A stretch of 64,000 bases of DNA from Apostichopus japonicus (Eukaryota > Echinodermata > Holothuroidea > Aspidochirotida > Stichopodidae). The notes below the pieces were generated by a model that did no database searches, was not told the DNA's origin, and saw only the letters and a list, made by a program, of their open reading frames with translations. The DNA is taken from assembly GCF_037975245.1 (NCBI RefSeq), contig NC_092569.1, forward strand, positions 5,230,501 through 5,294,500, given 5' to 3'. A program made the position numbers and the translations under genes. Each line of letters begins with the position of its first letter. The stretch's first letter is position 1. Below, piece after piece: positions 12,521-25,014 of this stretch.

Positions 12521-15500
12521 ACTTACGTACATCTATATAGTTCAGCCCCGAATTGTATGTTAGTAAAGCAGGCTAGGCCTGTATAGCTATACTATATACC
12601 AGCTCAGACGCTGAAGCATGACGGCAAGTTTATTTATACTTATACCTAATACCAATAACTCATATCATGGCACGTTTTGTGCTTAACCTGTTAGAATAAA
12701 AAAGTATTAACGAAATTGTGGTATTCTGGAATTGTTTATAGAACTTTCGAAAATTGAAAACGTCACCGCTGTATATAGTGACAAGTGAGTGTAGCTCTGT
12801 TTAAGACGTACTATTTGCCCAGCTGTTTTTCGTTAGTCGTGTAAAGCACCAACTTCTTAAAATTTAGCTCCAGAAATATGGTCTTGATTTACAGAGTAAT
12901 ATATATCCCCTTTCACCCACACCTCCAGTATAGCACTGCACAGTTGAATTATACATTCCACGTATTAAATTGTTCTATATATAATGTCCATCAGATTATT
13001 TTTTTATTATTATTTTTTATGATTGTCATCTTTAATGAGGATAGAAGCACTGCTTTCCAGAGGAGCCCTCAAACTTGACTTGACGTGGGGTTCGTACTCC
13101 TATACTCGTACTCTAGCAAGGTGGCATGTCCTAGTCCGTCCTCATGGGTTTCTACTCGTTTTACTCAGGACATCTTGAACTTAGTACTCGAAATCATGCT
13201 TAGAACCTTGTAACTGTACTCGTATCATGATACCAAAGGAATATCTACCAGTACTCGTATACTCATGCTGTTGTATATAGATACTGCAAGTCCATACATA
13301 TAGTGTAAACTCCAAGTCATCTTCCAACTTAAATTTGATCGTAATAAGTAATTGTTTTCTGTTATTGTCTATATTTGAGCCCTCTAGAAGAATCTTTGTG
13401 ACGTAAGCAATGTTTGTCTACATAACAAAAGATATAAAAGCATATCGTCAATTTTCTCACGCTTGAACAACTCAAACTGGTGCTTAATTTTCGTTATCTT
13501 TTTCAAACTTTTTTTTTAATATATTTTTTATGGGTGGGGCGAATCAATACGAAACTTGCAGATTGGCTGTGAAACGTATTGGTCCTTCCATATTTATGAC
13601 GAGAACAAATTCATATTACATTTACATTTCTCATTTTGCGAATTGAGAGTTAGTTGTCTGTGGGTTTTGTTTTCCAGACGCCGGACAGGTGCATGGATGG
13701 TTGTGTGAGTATTGTCTCGTACTCCCGCAGCAGCACCTGGTCTTTAGTCAATCGTGTGTAGTATTTACCTGTCAGTCATTTATAACTTTTTACTGTTTGA
13801 ACCCATCTGAAGTTTTCAATCACTCCATCTGGTTCAATGACGCTTTTTAACCCTGGTTAAGTGTTTGTACAAAATAATTATTAACAAAAAATAAATAAAT
13901 TTATATATATAATGCATCCCCGGGGTTTATGAGAATTGAAACCAAAAATGTACTGACAAAACTTACGCCACATATTATAACCTGTGGGTGTTATACATGT
14001 AGTAACGCCCAGTGTCTCTTTATTTCTTGTCGGCAGACGGCTGTATAAGAATATATTATATGTGTAAAAGAAAACTAGACAAAACCGAATGCCTACGTAT
14101 TAATAAAATCCTTTAGACCATGAAAAAGATGGTAGTTGCACCATTGTGTCAGAATTAGACAAATGGCGGGAAGTAGTAATAGGAATAGTTATATCTATAG
14201 CTATATAGATATAGTATACAATGCATGACTTTACATCGATAACTCTGACGGCATCATCAACGACTTTTTGCTTGATTTGGGGTTCAAAGGAACCGCTTAG
14301 GCCTATTTATAGGTCTCGCACCACAATTAATTGTTCCAGTGACTTACACACTGAACTCGTCACTTTTAAGACCTGCCAGAGCATAGATAAAAGGTTTCAA
14401 CTGGTATAGTCCTATAGCGAACCACACGATAGCTGAGATCTTGGCCTTATCGTGGCAATCGCAAATTTCCATATCATGACCGTTTAAATGTTGAGCTAGA
14501 AGAGGAGCAAGTTTAGCATACTGAACCCCAACCCTTCCATCTGCTCGCTCGGAGTAATATCAACATTTAACCAAAGATTTTCTAAAATGGTTTATATCAC
14601 CTTCGATCCTCCCTATTTTCACACCATCTGTACTTTAAATTATGCTCTTTCACATAAAGGTAGAAGAAAAAAACGATGATGGTAACTGAAAATATGCTTA
14701 AACATGCATTACATTAGGTACTTTTAGCTCTTTTCTCCGAGGTTAACCTTTCGAGCGGATGTACACTACTCTAATTGTGGTGCGGTACCTTTAGCGTGAA
14801 GTGTATACAGGAAATGCACCAAACATATACACAAATTAAATGCAAGAGTGCATTGGTCACGTTGCCCCATTTTTGTTTCATTCGATGTGACGGTACGTAT
14901 AGGGTCATCATACCAACATACATATATAGCCTACAACCTGCAATGATAGTAGAAATATCGCCTGCACATATCGGAATTTCGAAGTTGGCCGCCTCAATTG
15001 AATTATCAGCGACTATACAGCAGATAATTCACTATTCCCACTGAGGGCTGCAGCCATCGTATATTGTAGCTTCCAAACCACATGCAACCAGGAGATATTA
15101 CTGTACTTCAAAATTGTAACCAGGGTGCTGAAATAGCTCCCCTGTTGTAGCAGTTACCTTTCCTCTTCCATCTTTCGTACCATGGAGCAGCCAACGTAAC
15201 TTCAAGTCCAGACATGCCCCTTCTTTATTAGCGACCACATCTGAAGCTGGAACGCAGATATAACAAACAGTTAAAAAAAAAAAAACGCTCCCGGTCTCTT
15301 ATTGCCTGCCTGCGTAGCTCGGCGCTGTTCTACAATATCACTGTGTTACTCTGGTCCGTTGGACGGAATAGGATTACACTACGCGGGTTATACCGCGCTC
15401 ACAGAATGGCAAAGGTGGTTATCTGATGACGGCATTGCATTACATGTACAAATATTACATTCGGGACCTGTCTCTGGACCTTACGTCCCTCTCTATCAAA

Positions 15501-17520
15501 ACTACAAGGAGAAGAAGAAAAAAATCCGACGTACAATAAACATTGAAGACCCTAGCACAGCCCAGTTAATTTCACCTTATTCCACTGATTCATTTGTTTA
15601 ACCCGCAGGCATTCAACCTGGTGCTCGACCCAGACACAGGAGGTCAAGCAATGTATACATATTTTGTCATTTTTAACTTTCATCGATTCCGAACCCTTTT
15701 TCTGGAGTGGCACTGTATACCGCGTAGACCGCTTGATTTTGCTTCAGTCTGAGCGAGGTGGACCATCACGGTAGCTAAGACAGTGCCGAGCTGCGCAGGC
15801 TAGAGCATGACACCGAACAGTGACACTCCCATTGGATTTGAAACTGTCGACTTGAAAAAGCACTATAACTAACCTGAATGATCGTCTTTAGCTGCGTCTA
15901 TGTTGATTATTTGAGGACTAACTGTGGACGTATACTTGTGATGTACTATAACTTCATATGCTGAGAAGTATAAACCTCCTCATGACACACCCCAAATAGG
16001 TAATAGATAAAGGCCTGAGGACAGTGGCAGTCAGGGGGTTACAGGGGGCCCAGGACATAATTGTCCCCGGTTCCAAACCTGGCCCTCGACGCCCCTGCAT
16101 AGATGTGGTAGAAGCCTTACCGTCAGTTCCATTCATTCTATACAACTGAGAGGTAGATGCAGGTCACGTGATGACGTAATCATATATCATTGAGGAAGAG
16201 GGAGAGTGAGGAGGAGTGAATAGTTGTGAGGAGATGAGAAGATTCAGGCACATTACAGTATCTTGTAGCACCTCCACCCAATTCCTATGAGACCCCCTCC
16301 CTCCAAAGCGATACCAGAAGAAGATTGATAGTACTCTTAACCATTCAGTGTACTGAAATCTAACTTAAATTGACCTTTCAATCACGAGTGGGACCGCGCA
16401 TGTGCGAGCAGTTGTGTTATGAAGCTGAGCTAAAGTGTTATGTTAGTACTCGGTCGTATCAAGTGTGTGTGTATGTATAATGTAGACTACCACCGCGAAG
16501 CGTACTCAGGGAAGTAACGAAGATGACTTGAAATTCGAAGCCTATTTCTTCTCATATTTCATGAACTATAGGAGAGATTAGGTCAACCTAACATTGAAGG
16601 TATTGATGATTTAGTTGTATAAACTCTCACTGACGATTTCCGCGTAGCGAATTTGTATTTTAATTAATTTGAAATAAATCTGTTTCTTTCAGTGCCACTA
16701 CAGCTCCATAGGTGATTAATTCCACTGTACATCATCGGTATAAGAAAACGAGTCCAAGTGACTATATATGGAGCCATGTTTGAACCCACACGCACCTACA
16801 TGTTGTTCACCAATAGCTTTTCATCAACCCCCCCCCCCCCCATCTTGTAACCCGTTACGCATTATGGCCACGAGTATAGATTGGTTTTCATAATTTCTGT
16901 TCTTTCTGAGTTCCTCATCAGTCGTCAACTGTTATAATTACGAATATACATGACAAACACTTCACAAAATAAGCCCCTTAAAGTATAACTTTTTGAAGGT
17001 ACATAAACATCAAACTGACTATTGACGTTGTCGTCTGAATTGAGTTGATAAACTCCTGTCTGCCTGTATACGCTTCCTGTGGAAACAAAGGCGACGGTCT
17101 TTAAATTTAACAATTAAATGAGCTCTATTACTTTATTCTCTACAAGCGCCTCTTGTTTATATACAGACTCACCTCATAAAGCACACAGGATTGGCCTCCT
17201 TTGTATACACTAAAGTAAAAACCCGATCGATTTTGCCTGTTTATTTGCCATGGTATATATCAAAGAGGGGGCGATCATTTTGGACAGTTAGTCCTGGTCG
17301 AACGGGTCTCTGGATCTCTACGTTTTCTAATAAACGGAATCGCGTAATGGGTCATATAGGGGTATTAGGCAATTACAGACGAGACGTTGTCTTTCTTACA
17401 GGCTTGCAGCACTTACACTAATATCGGTGGATGCGATTGTACATATATACAGTTCCATACTAGGTTTTAGAAACTGCATTCCTGGATATACTTACAACCC
17501 TCAGAATGATTTCAACCGAA

Positions 17521-17522
<2 letters not shown>
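12521..17522. other. Gene-poor stretch
   Basis: No supported gene. A TACTCGTACTC-rich patch at about 13087-13280 resembles that at 4.2-4.4 kb. A poly-A run lies at about 15270-15284 and a C-run at about 16829-16840. The 99-codon ORF at 15302-15601 has no recognisable domain or splice context. An E-box plus CRE-like site lies at 16163-16180. Confidence 0.4.
16163..16180 (+). promoter_or_regulatory. Adjacent CACGTG E-box and TGACGTAA CRE-like sites
   Basis: GTCACGTGATGACGTAAT places a perfect E-box palindrome next to a CRE/ATF-type half-palindrome. Together they resemble a bHLH/bZIP binding cluster. No transcription start or gene can be linked to it, and such short motifs arise by chance in 64 kb. 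Confidence 0.2.

Positions 17523-17579
<57 letters not shown>
17523..17579. repeat. (TA)n microsatellite
   Basis: An uninterrupted TA dinucleotide run of about 55 bp. The minus-strand ORF across it encodes only an Ile-Tyr repeat and is not a gene. Confidence 0.95.
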
Positions 17580-17582
<3 letters not shown>

Positions 17583-20500
17583 TATATACAGTATAGAATG
17601 TAGGCTACGTATAACATGTTGCGTCACTATCATTGCTGAGTAATTCAGCATATGTGACCCCACTATTCCAGGGTAAATGCTCTATACGGTATACACTGAA
17701 AATTACATTCTGTGTATATCAACACCATAGTGGTTCGTATGTCGTGTTTCAGATTGGTATTTACCTGTAGGCCTTATTATGCTGCCTACTTAATCCAAGC
17801 AAGACCTCTGTAACATTTCAATTCTCACCGGATTTGTTGATCGCAGCAGCCTACATTCGGAACACAAGTAACAGTTTAGAGGTGTGGGGTTCGTGTCAAA
17901 AATAAAAAAAAATAATATTATACAGTTAAAGCGCAGGGTTCAGGGTTTGAAATCCATACTTTTCAGTAAATTGCTGTACTTGTAACTTCTTATGTCATAA
18001 ACAACGTTCAAGATTTAAGACTTTCTGTTTAAATTTGTTCAGCAAATATTTTGACCAGTCCACCAAAATGTACAGTCTAGTTACATACTGAATGTATAGT
18101 CTGAATGCACATACTGAATATACACAGTCTAGTTTCATATAACCTATAATTACATACTAGTTACAAACAGTTTAGTTACATATACCTCGACTGATAGTTT
18201 GAACGATATTTGACTTCTTCAACTCAGTGTTTTTCTTAAGAGATATAGGATTAAAAATGTAGGCCTATCCTATACCAACATTTATAAAACCGTATTAGAA
18301 CGAGACTTTCATAATATCGAATGTCATGCAGCCGGTAACCAGGGAGCTGTCACCCTCCCGCTACAGTGCTCACACTATACGTCTCGACAGGGAGTGTGAT
18401 ATCTGTGACTGTACTTAATTGTCTGCTACACATCTGGTCGATGGTCTAATGATAACCAAATGGTCATTTATATGCCTGCTAAAGGCAGAGAGAGGTGATC
18501 GAGAGAGATTGGAGAGGAAGAAGGGACGGGTGACCTTAGGATCACCCGAGATTCACAATGTAACCTCATGTTACATTTTAAAAGACATTTCTTCCAAACT
18601 TTAGTTTAATTTCCTCTACCACCTTCCTTCCCCACTACTTCCCGACTACCCTACTCTACCAGACTGCCCACTTTCTCGAATCAACTCGTAAGCGCCCTCC
18701 CCCCACTCTTCTCCCACCCTCCTCTCCCACTCACTTCTCCCTCTCACTTCTCCCACTGTCCCCGACCACGCTCATTTTCCCAGGTCAGTGCAAGCGTACG
18801 CGACTCTCGTATACACTGTAAAAAGTCATATCTGTACACAATCCGGGTTGCTTTCCATGCAGTCACCTTTCCTTATTTATTTGCATACCCTTCTTTAGGC
18901 ATCTACCAATTTGTACCCGCAGCTAAATACTTCATCACGGCTCGATAATTGACAAGATAAGAACTATTTCGTGACGGCTGCTTTTAGCAACTGGTCACGG
19001 TCGGTCAATACTTTGTCATGTTTGAGTGTAAATACAGAGTGTTGACCGTATTGGTTCAAACCATTATTGAACTCAGAAATCACTGTGTATATATCTATCT
19101 ATCTACATGTGTGTGCGCGTGTGTGTGTAAGTACACATAATAAATCTTAGAATAATAGTAACGACCTGGACCCTATGGGAGCTGTATATAGGGCCCTATT
19201 TGACCCTATATGGTTGCATGGCCGTGAAGGTAGGGCGACGGTCATGGGCCGGACCGAAAATAGCGTACATATTATGTATGCTGTGTGCATGGTAATGAGT
19301 TATGAGCAAATGTTGACATCTTATACAGCAAACAGCAGAGATGTGAAGGTTTGGACCTCTTCGAATCATAACTGTCCGTACGAATAAAAGTTAAAGAATG
19401 AGAAGTGAAGTTCAAACTTCCCTTGGGTAATAATCCTGAGCAGTTATCATCGACTAAGATATGCTATATTGTAGACACCCATAGAAGTCAAATTGATATC
19501 GTGAAGTTTGCCATAGTCTGGTGCTAAGATAATATTAAGACCCTGCATGGCAACCACAAGTTTTACTTTGATCCGCCGACATTGCATAACTGCCTGTAGT
19601 TAGCTTCCTCTAACACTGTGCCATGTGAGTTAGTTTGATCATGTTTCAGCTTATCTCGAGCTATTAATCGGACGAAACGCACACAACTTCTTTAATCCAC
19701 GCCATTCATAAATACAATTTGTATTTATGGTACAATTTAAACATGTTTTACTGCTACACATGTTTTCCTTCTTTTTTTGCCCCTTTTCCCTTTTCTCGTT
19801 CTCTATAACGTTGTTTGTCAGTGACACTTGCGTAACCCCATCTTCGCAATGCTGTTACTGTCACATTCTTAAATGCATAATATATACATCGCACGTTTAA
19901 CCTCCACGGAGAAAGTAGGAACAAGGTCGCACTAATGTTTTCCTAATTCCCTAGCCAGCCCCCTCCACTCCTCTCTATAAACAGCATTTTAAGCATTTTC
20001 TGGGTCAACGATATCGGCTTTCCAATAATCCACACTAATCAGATTGTCTATGGTATTGAATCGTAGAAATGGATTGGACAATTTCCGCTACCGTGGAGTT
20101 TGACTTGAATAGCATCAGGCCTTCAATGGTGTTTGGAGTATCGCGCTGTGTTTCAGGCTACATGCGGGGAGCGATTACGTAATCCGACCATGAGATTTCT
20201 CTTCGGTCTTGTGAGGTCATGAAATAGCTTGGTCCTTCGCCAGTTTAGATGTGAAGGCCATGGAAGAATCAGACATGCGTACGCTGACGTATCTAAAATC
20301 ACGTATTAAGTTTAGTAAGGATATCTATACCCACTCGACCTATCCAGTGAACATTACGTAACCATAACTGAGGTATTTTAAATTATTAACTGTTTAATCA
20401 CAGTTACGAATCATATGCATGGGTTATTAAAGGTAGCATTGGTGTACACTATAATTAACATGCGAAAACCAACACAGCTTCGATGTGTCCTGATGGATAG

Positions 20501-22029
20501 GATGAGTTGAGGTTTATGTGGGGAGGAGGGATGAGTTTGAAGGTCAACTAACCACCAGCCCCACCCTCGTACCCCCCCCCCTTTCACCGGTTTCAGTACG
20601 ACAAAGACATAGATGCTGTATAGCTGTTGACAAGCTAATCGTGCAACCTTACACCCTAGTACTCCTCCGTCTGCTGTTTAGAGAAGAAAAGGTGAAGCAA
20701 AAAGAAGATTCTTTCGATGATACCCGACCATAATTTAATGAAGAGGCTGACATGTTTAGTTTACCAACTTGTAACTGCAAACACATGCAACAATGGTTAC
20801 ACCATGATGCAAATACATGTTTACATAAATGTGACAAAAACAGAAAAAGGTTCATACCTTTTCTCAAAGGGTGCGAAATTGGGACACCCCCCCCCCCCAC
20901 ACCCACTCTCGTTGAAATACTGTGCACGTCACTGCGCCTGCCATTTTTCCATGACGTTTTCCATGACGCCCAACCAGGTTCTGTACGAAGACCTGACCAT
21001 GGACCCCCTACCTACACCAAGTAACAACTTCGCTGCCTGTACCTCTTTCCACGTGTGTCTCACATCTGTACATTAAACACATTACCACTAAAGTACCCCG
21101 CAGGGGTTTTGTTTTACTCATTGAATGACAACCGGGATCATGTTTGACAGAGAGTTGTGACATTACCTGTCGAAAGCACAGCATAAAGTCAACCACACTG
21201 TATTATAATGTTTGAATCAAGCAACAATGGTAAGTGAATGTTCATAATTAAAATACATTTATGTGATAAAGTGAAACGTAAGCGACTCTTTCCAACCGTT
21301 TAAAATCCGCCACTAAAACTTCCGAAGAAGTCATTTTACCCCATATTTTTTTAAATTTATTTATTTTTTACTTTCTTATCCCCATGCATGCCAGCATTCC
21401 AATTCTTCGTAAAATCGTCATTATGGTGCCACATATATCCTAAGGGTACTAAGTTTGGATAACCACAGATATGGAATTAAGTTGCGGGAGACGAACCTTC
21501 CTGGAACCTATAACATTTCTGTCGACTCGTAAAAAAAAGAATTGGTTTTGGGTTATTGTACGATCCTATAGCTAGCTCTATCTTCAGTGGTCTGAAAGGA
21601 TACTATAGTCCACTTTGACCGTGTACTGAATTACATGTGTGAGACTTGGTTATAAGCAGACACACACACTCACAGGTAAGATTACAACAGAGATCGATAA
21701 AGGTAATTAAAGAAATCCCATGTCTATCGTTAATGACGCAATGAACCGTTAGTCAGATATCGTGATTATTGTATCCACACATGGTAAAGAACTAGTAAGA
21801 AACCATTTTATGTACTTCAATTGTCAATCGATGAATAACCTGCTGTTATGCCATGTACTGTACTACTTAGTCTTGTCTTGGGCTATCCTCCTCCGACTTA
21901 TTAGATATCGCGATAATTGTACATACCATGGAAGTATTAATACTTCCATGTATTTTACTCATACTAGAGGACTGCCGTACTATGCATGTGTATGTACTTG
22001 GCGTGTATATCTTTAACTGTCCTAAGAAT
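17580..22029. other. Gene-poor stretch
   Basis: No supported gene. The interval 18610-18780 is pyrimidine-rich. A short TATC tract and GTGTGTG run lie at about 19090-19130. C-runs occur near 20571-20582 and 20886-20898. ORFs of up to 119 codons around 20.5-21.2 kb overlap each other in several frames and show no domain. Confidence 0.4.
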
Positions 22030-22220
22030 AATAATATTTGCTTTTTATATAGCGCTTTATACCAGCGATAGGTCTCAAAGCGCTCTACAGACGTTATATT
22101 ACCCTTGGTCAACGATAACCTGTCCCAGAGACAATCCCTCCAGTCGGCAGCAGTTATATACTGCGCCCAATAACAAGTTACCTCACAGGTACCCATTTAC
22201 AGTTGGGAGTCTGACCCCGT
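22030..22220 (+). repeat. Interspersed repeat with ATAGCGCTTTATA/TCAAAGCGCTC signature
   Basis: The segment begins with TTTATATAGCGCTTTATACC, continues with GGTCTCAAAGCGCTCTACAG and runs to the TTTACAGTTGGGAG region. The pair of AGCGCT-containing motifs and the following body match the layout of a SINE-like repeat I know from marine animal genomes. I recognise the type but cannot name the family, and I see no clear tail or target duplication. Confidence 0.45.
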
Positions 22221-22466
22221 GACCTCGAAGAATGATCAACGATCACGCATATCATTAAATTTGAATTTGCCCGCATTTTACGTAAAGTCGGTCCTACGTT
22301 TCACTCACAGAATTTACAGACATTAATAGTTTACAACTTACCGGAACCTCACAGAATGGATTAAAAGTAATTCCAATGTATGGTAGGGCAAAGATACCCG
22401 AGAAAAAATCAACGAAAACCTATGAAACAACGATTGCAATCCAACTTCGTCCTCACACATGTATTC

Positions 22467-22649
22467 CTAACTGACACAAAATAGGTCAAAACGAACCAAC
22501 GAAAGAGAGTTACAGCAAAAAAGTTCTCCCATTTGTGGATCTTGTACTCTCCTACATGATGCTGTAAAGATTAGGTGAAATGGTTGTCTAAGACGGCCAG
22601 TCACAAAACGATTACCTCGACTCGGCGATTTTGTTGCTGTCGCCGCCAT
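22467..22649 (-). CDS. Weak candidate first exon with YY1-type start context
   Basis: On the minus strand an ATG is embedded in CAAAATGGCGGCGAC, which combines a good start context with the YY1 binding consensus often found at animal transcription starts. The frame gives MAATATKSPSR before a possible 5' splice site (GAG followed by GTAATC). It stays open to 22467 without any recognisable domain. A motif just downstream of that GT (ATCGTTTTGTGACT and CGTCTTAGACAAC) is shared with the sequence after the candidate exon at 26.6-26.8 kb. This could be a real short first exon or a repeat shared by the two loci. Confidence 0.25.
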   Translation of the reverse strand: MAATATKSPSRGNRFVTGRLRQPFHLIFTASCRRVQDPQMGELFCCNSLSLVRFDLFCVS

Positions 22650-24194
22650 TTTGAAATTAGGTAGACTTTCGCCAAGCCGTTTGCATGCTATGGGCTACTA
22701 CCGACAAGACTTCAATCAAATCGTTTTCAATGTAGTGGAACCCATTCCTTTAGTGTACGGTCTATTAGGAATGTTAGGTTTTGTGGCGTAATTTAAGTTG
22801 TGCAAAGGTTTGGAAGAAATTTTGACCCAAATTCTAATATATGATTAGGTAAAATGTGAAATTACTGAGAGCTGCGTATGGGAGGGGTAAGAGAGACAAA
22901 ATGGGGAGGGGGCAAAGGGGTGGTGTTTCCTTTCTAGCTAAATTAATGGTGGTAACTATTAAGGTAACACAAATTTTCCTGAGTCTGTTGTCAAAACTGA
23001 AGGGGTCATACCACATGTCGAATATACAAAGGTAACATGGCCTAGGCCAAACCTTATTTCTAGTTGTTCTAAGCAACTTCCATCTAAGCAACTTGTTCTA
23101 AGCAACTTCCAACAATTCCGAATGATTTATACCTACAATACCAAATGATTTATACTTACCCACTTACCATAATTCCACAGTAGCCCTTACTCAGTGAGAT
23201 TCTGCAAAGCTGGGTACTCATCTGTTGCTTATATTCATCAATAAATATCAGTTAACAGTTTTCCAGTCAATACCAATCCTTGTTTGGTTCATGTATCACA
23301 CTACATAACCACTTGTCAATATTGGAGTTAAGTACTGTGGCTTGGGTAGGGGTGTGTTGTTTAGGGGAGGGGTGTGGTGTTTTTAGGGGTTTTGGGGGAG
23401 GGAATGTGGTGCTTAGCGGATTTGGGGAAGGGTTTTGAGTTTCCCAGCTTTGGGATGGGTGTGGTGTTCACCAGCTTTGGGAAGAGTTAGGGTATTTTGG
23501 AGGGATGAGGTGGTTTTGCCACATATGGGGACTTTAATTAAAAGCGGACTTTCAGTACACAGGACGTGTTTGGATACATTACGTTCTATGGATACTCTGA
23601 CCAAATATTTTGAGTAGGGCTGTTTTCTTTTTCTTTTGCACATGCATAGTAGAACATTAGTCAACAGTGGAAATAGAGTTGCCTGGTCTTTTATTGATAT
23701 TATAACTGTAACAATAAGGCACTTTAAGCAACAGAAAAAAGAAAACAAAAACATTTGGTGTGACACTCTCCATGAAAGAACATGTTTTAATGTCCTGTGA
23801 AAATATGGGCATGAAATATAAATTACTTCGATCACTTCAAAGTGAAATACTTTGTTCAAATGGAAGGAATAGCTTAACAAAATTTGAATACTTCTTGAAA
23901 TGAAACACACTTGATACTGTGAAGACTTCATACAATAATATTGTCTGAAAAAAAATCACACACAATGTCAAGTGCATTATGACTGGAAGGGGTATTTCAA
24001 GGTGGCATACTGAAGGCATGACATAGCAACAACAGTTCAGGTGGCAGGATGGATAGTTTTGTAACTTTGAAATGGTGAGATATACCTGTGACATATAGCA
24101 TAGGATATAGCATAAGATTAAAATTAAAATTAAAAGACAAATATATAAAAGTAAAAGGTAAGAGTAGAAACTAGAAAGTAAATAAATAAGTCGA
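22650..24194. other. Intergenic DNA, G-rich patch, no gene recognised
   Basis: A G-rich plus-strand patch at about 23340-23520 repeats GGGTGTGGTGTT and AGCTTTGGGA motifs. The 172-codon minus-strand ORF at 23413-23931 runs through the complement of that patch and has no domain I recognise. The decayed body of the copia element to the right may extend into this interval, but no pol motif (integrase or reverse transcriptase) was found. Confidence 0.35.
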
Positions 24195-24667
24195 AACTTG
24201 ACATATAACTTTAACAACCTGGTCTTCTTCAGAAATAGGAGCACCAATAGCAGCCCAACGATCCATAATTCCTTTCATATAATTCAAATTATTTCCAACT
24301 GACTTGCCCTCTGCCATTTCAGTTCTGAGGTACTTTTTCTTGAGCTGAATTTTGTTGGTTAGAGAATCCTTTTCGAACAGAGTACGCAAGGCATCCTAAG
24401 CATCACTTGGTTTGTCACTTGTTGTAATTAATTCCAGCTGACTAGATGCTATTGCAAGCACAATGGTGAAAAATGCCAGTTGTGTCTTTTTCAAGTTTGC
24501 ACTCTTCTACTTCTCACATACAGTAACCCCCAACTTTCCTGAGCCATCCTCATAGCCCACAGGTCTTTTGCAAGAAACAAATGTCTCATCTGGAAATTCC
24601 ATGTCAGCCAGTTCGAGCCATCCATTTTGTTAATTTTCCACGTCATATCTTCTGTTGTTCCAGCCAT
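24195..24667 (-). pseudogene. Ty1/copia gag remnant
   Basis: Read on the minus strand from the ATG at 24667, the frame begins MAGTTEDMTWKIN. After one frameshift near 24555-24562 it continues through LFEKDSLTNKIQLKKKY and APISEEDQVVKV, the hallmark order of copia-type Gag (UBN2/gag-polypeptide family). Two in-frame stops (about 24508 and 24396) and loss of similarity after VVKV show it is dead and 3'-truncated. Its upstream side carries the expected primer site and a putative LTR. No zinc knuckle, protease, integrase or reverse transcriptase follows. Gag in this family packages element RNA in virus-like particles. Confidence 0.75.
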
Positions 24668-24794
24668 ATTGGTCAGTTGTCACGACTAAATTAACCAATT
24701 TAAGTACTGACATTTCCCAAGAAATGGTTCCAAAATCAGCACATAAATTCCAAACAACAATCTATTCTACACAGTTAACTTCCAGTGTATGTGT

Positions 24795-24808
24795 CTGGGC
24801 CAATAACC
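24795..24808 (-). other. Copia-type primer binding site
   Basis: On the minus strand the putative LTR is followed directly by GGTTATTGGCCCAG. The complement of the anticodon stem-loop of initiator tRNA-Met reads GGTTATGGGCCCAG, so 13 of 14 bases match. Drosophila copia is primed from this internal site of a cleaved initiator tRNA-Met, so both position and sequence fit a copia-like element. Confidence 0.6.
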
Positions 24809-25014
24809 TGTTCGAGTTAGCTAGAGAATAGGCATGAGACTGCTGAGTATATTACAGCCTGTTGCTGCACACAACTTGTTCTTTCTATAAGAGTATAACA
24901 GAAACTGAGGAAAAATGTAAATTACATATATATAGAAAACAAAATTGCTTAAAGGTAGCACACTAATAATACAACCTGATTAAACAAACAATAGTTTGGA
25001 GCAGAGTTGTAACA
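24809..25014 (-). mobile_element. Putative 5' LTR of the copia remnant
   Basis: The inner end is fixed by the adjoining primer site and ends CGAACA on the element strand. The outer end is placed at TGTTACAACTC because this gives TG...CA and TGTT...AACA inverted tips. The resulting 206 bp is typical of short copia-type LTRs. No second LTR was found, so the outer boundary is inference and the element is incomplete. Confidence 0.4.

Noticed and set aside
15302-15601. 99-codon ORF
   Set aside because: No domain, no convincing splice sites and a low-complexity lysine run; compatible with chance in 64 kb.
23413-23931. 172-codon minus-strand ORF
   Set aside because: It runs through the complement of a G-rich repeated patch and has no domain or splice context that I recognise.
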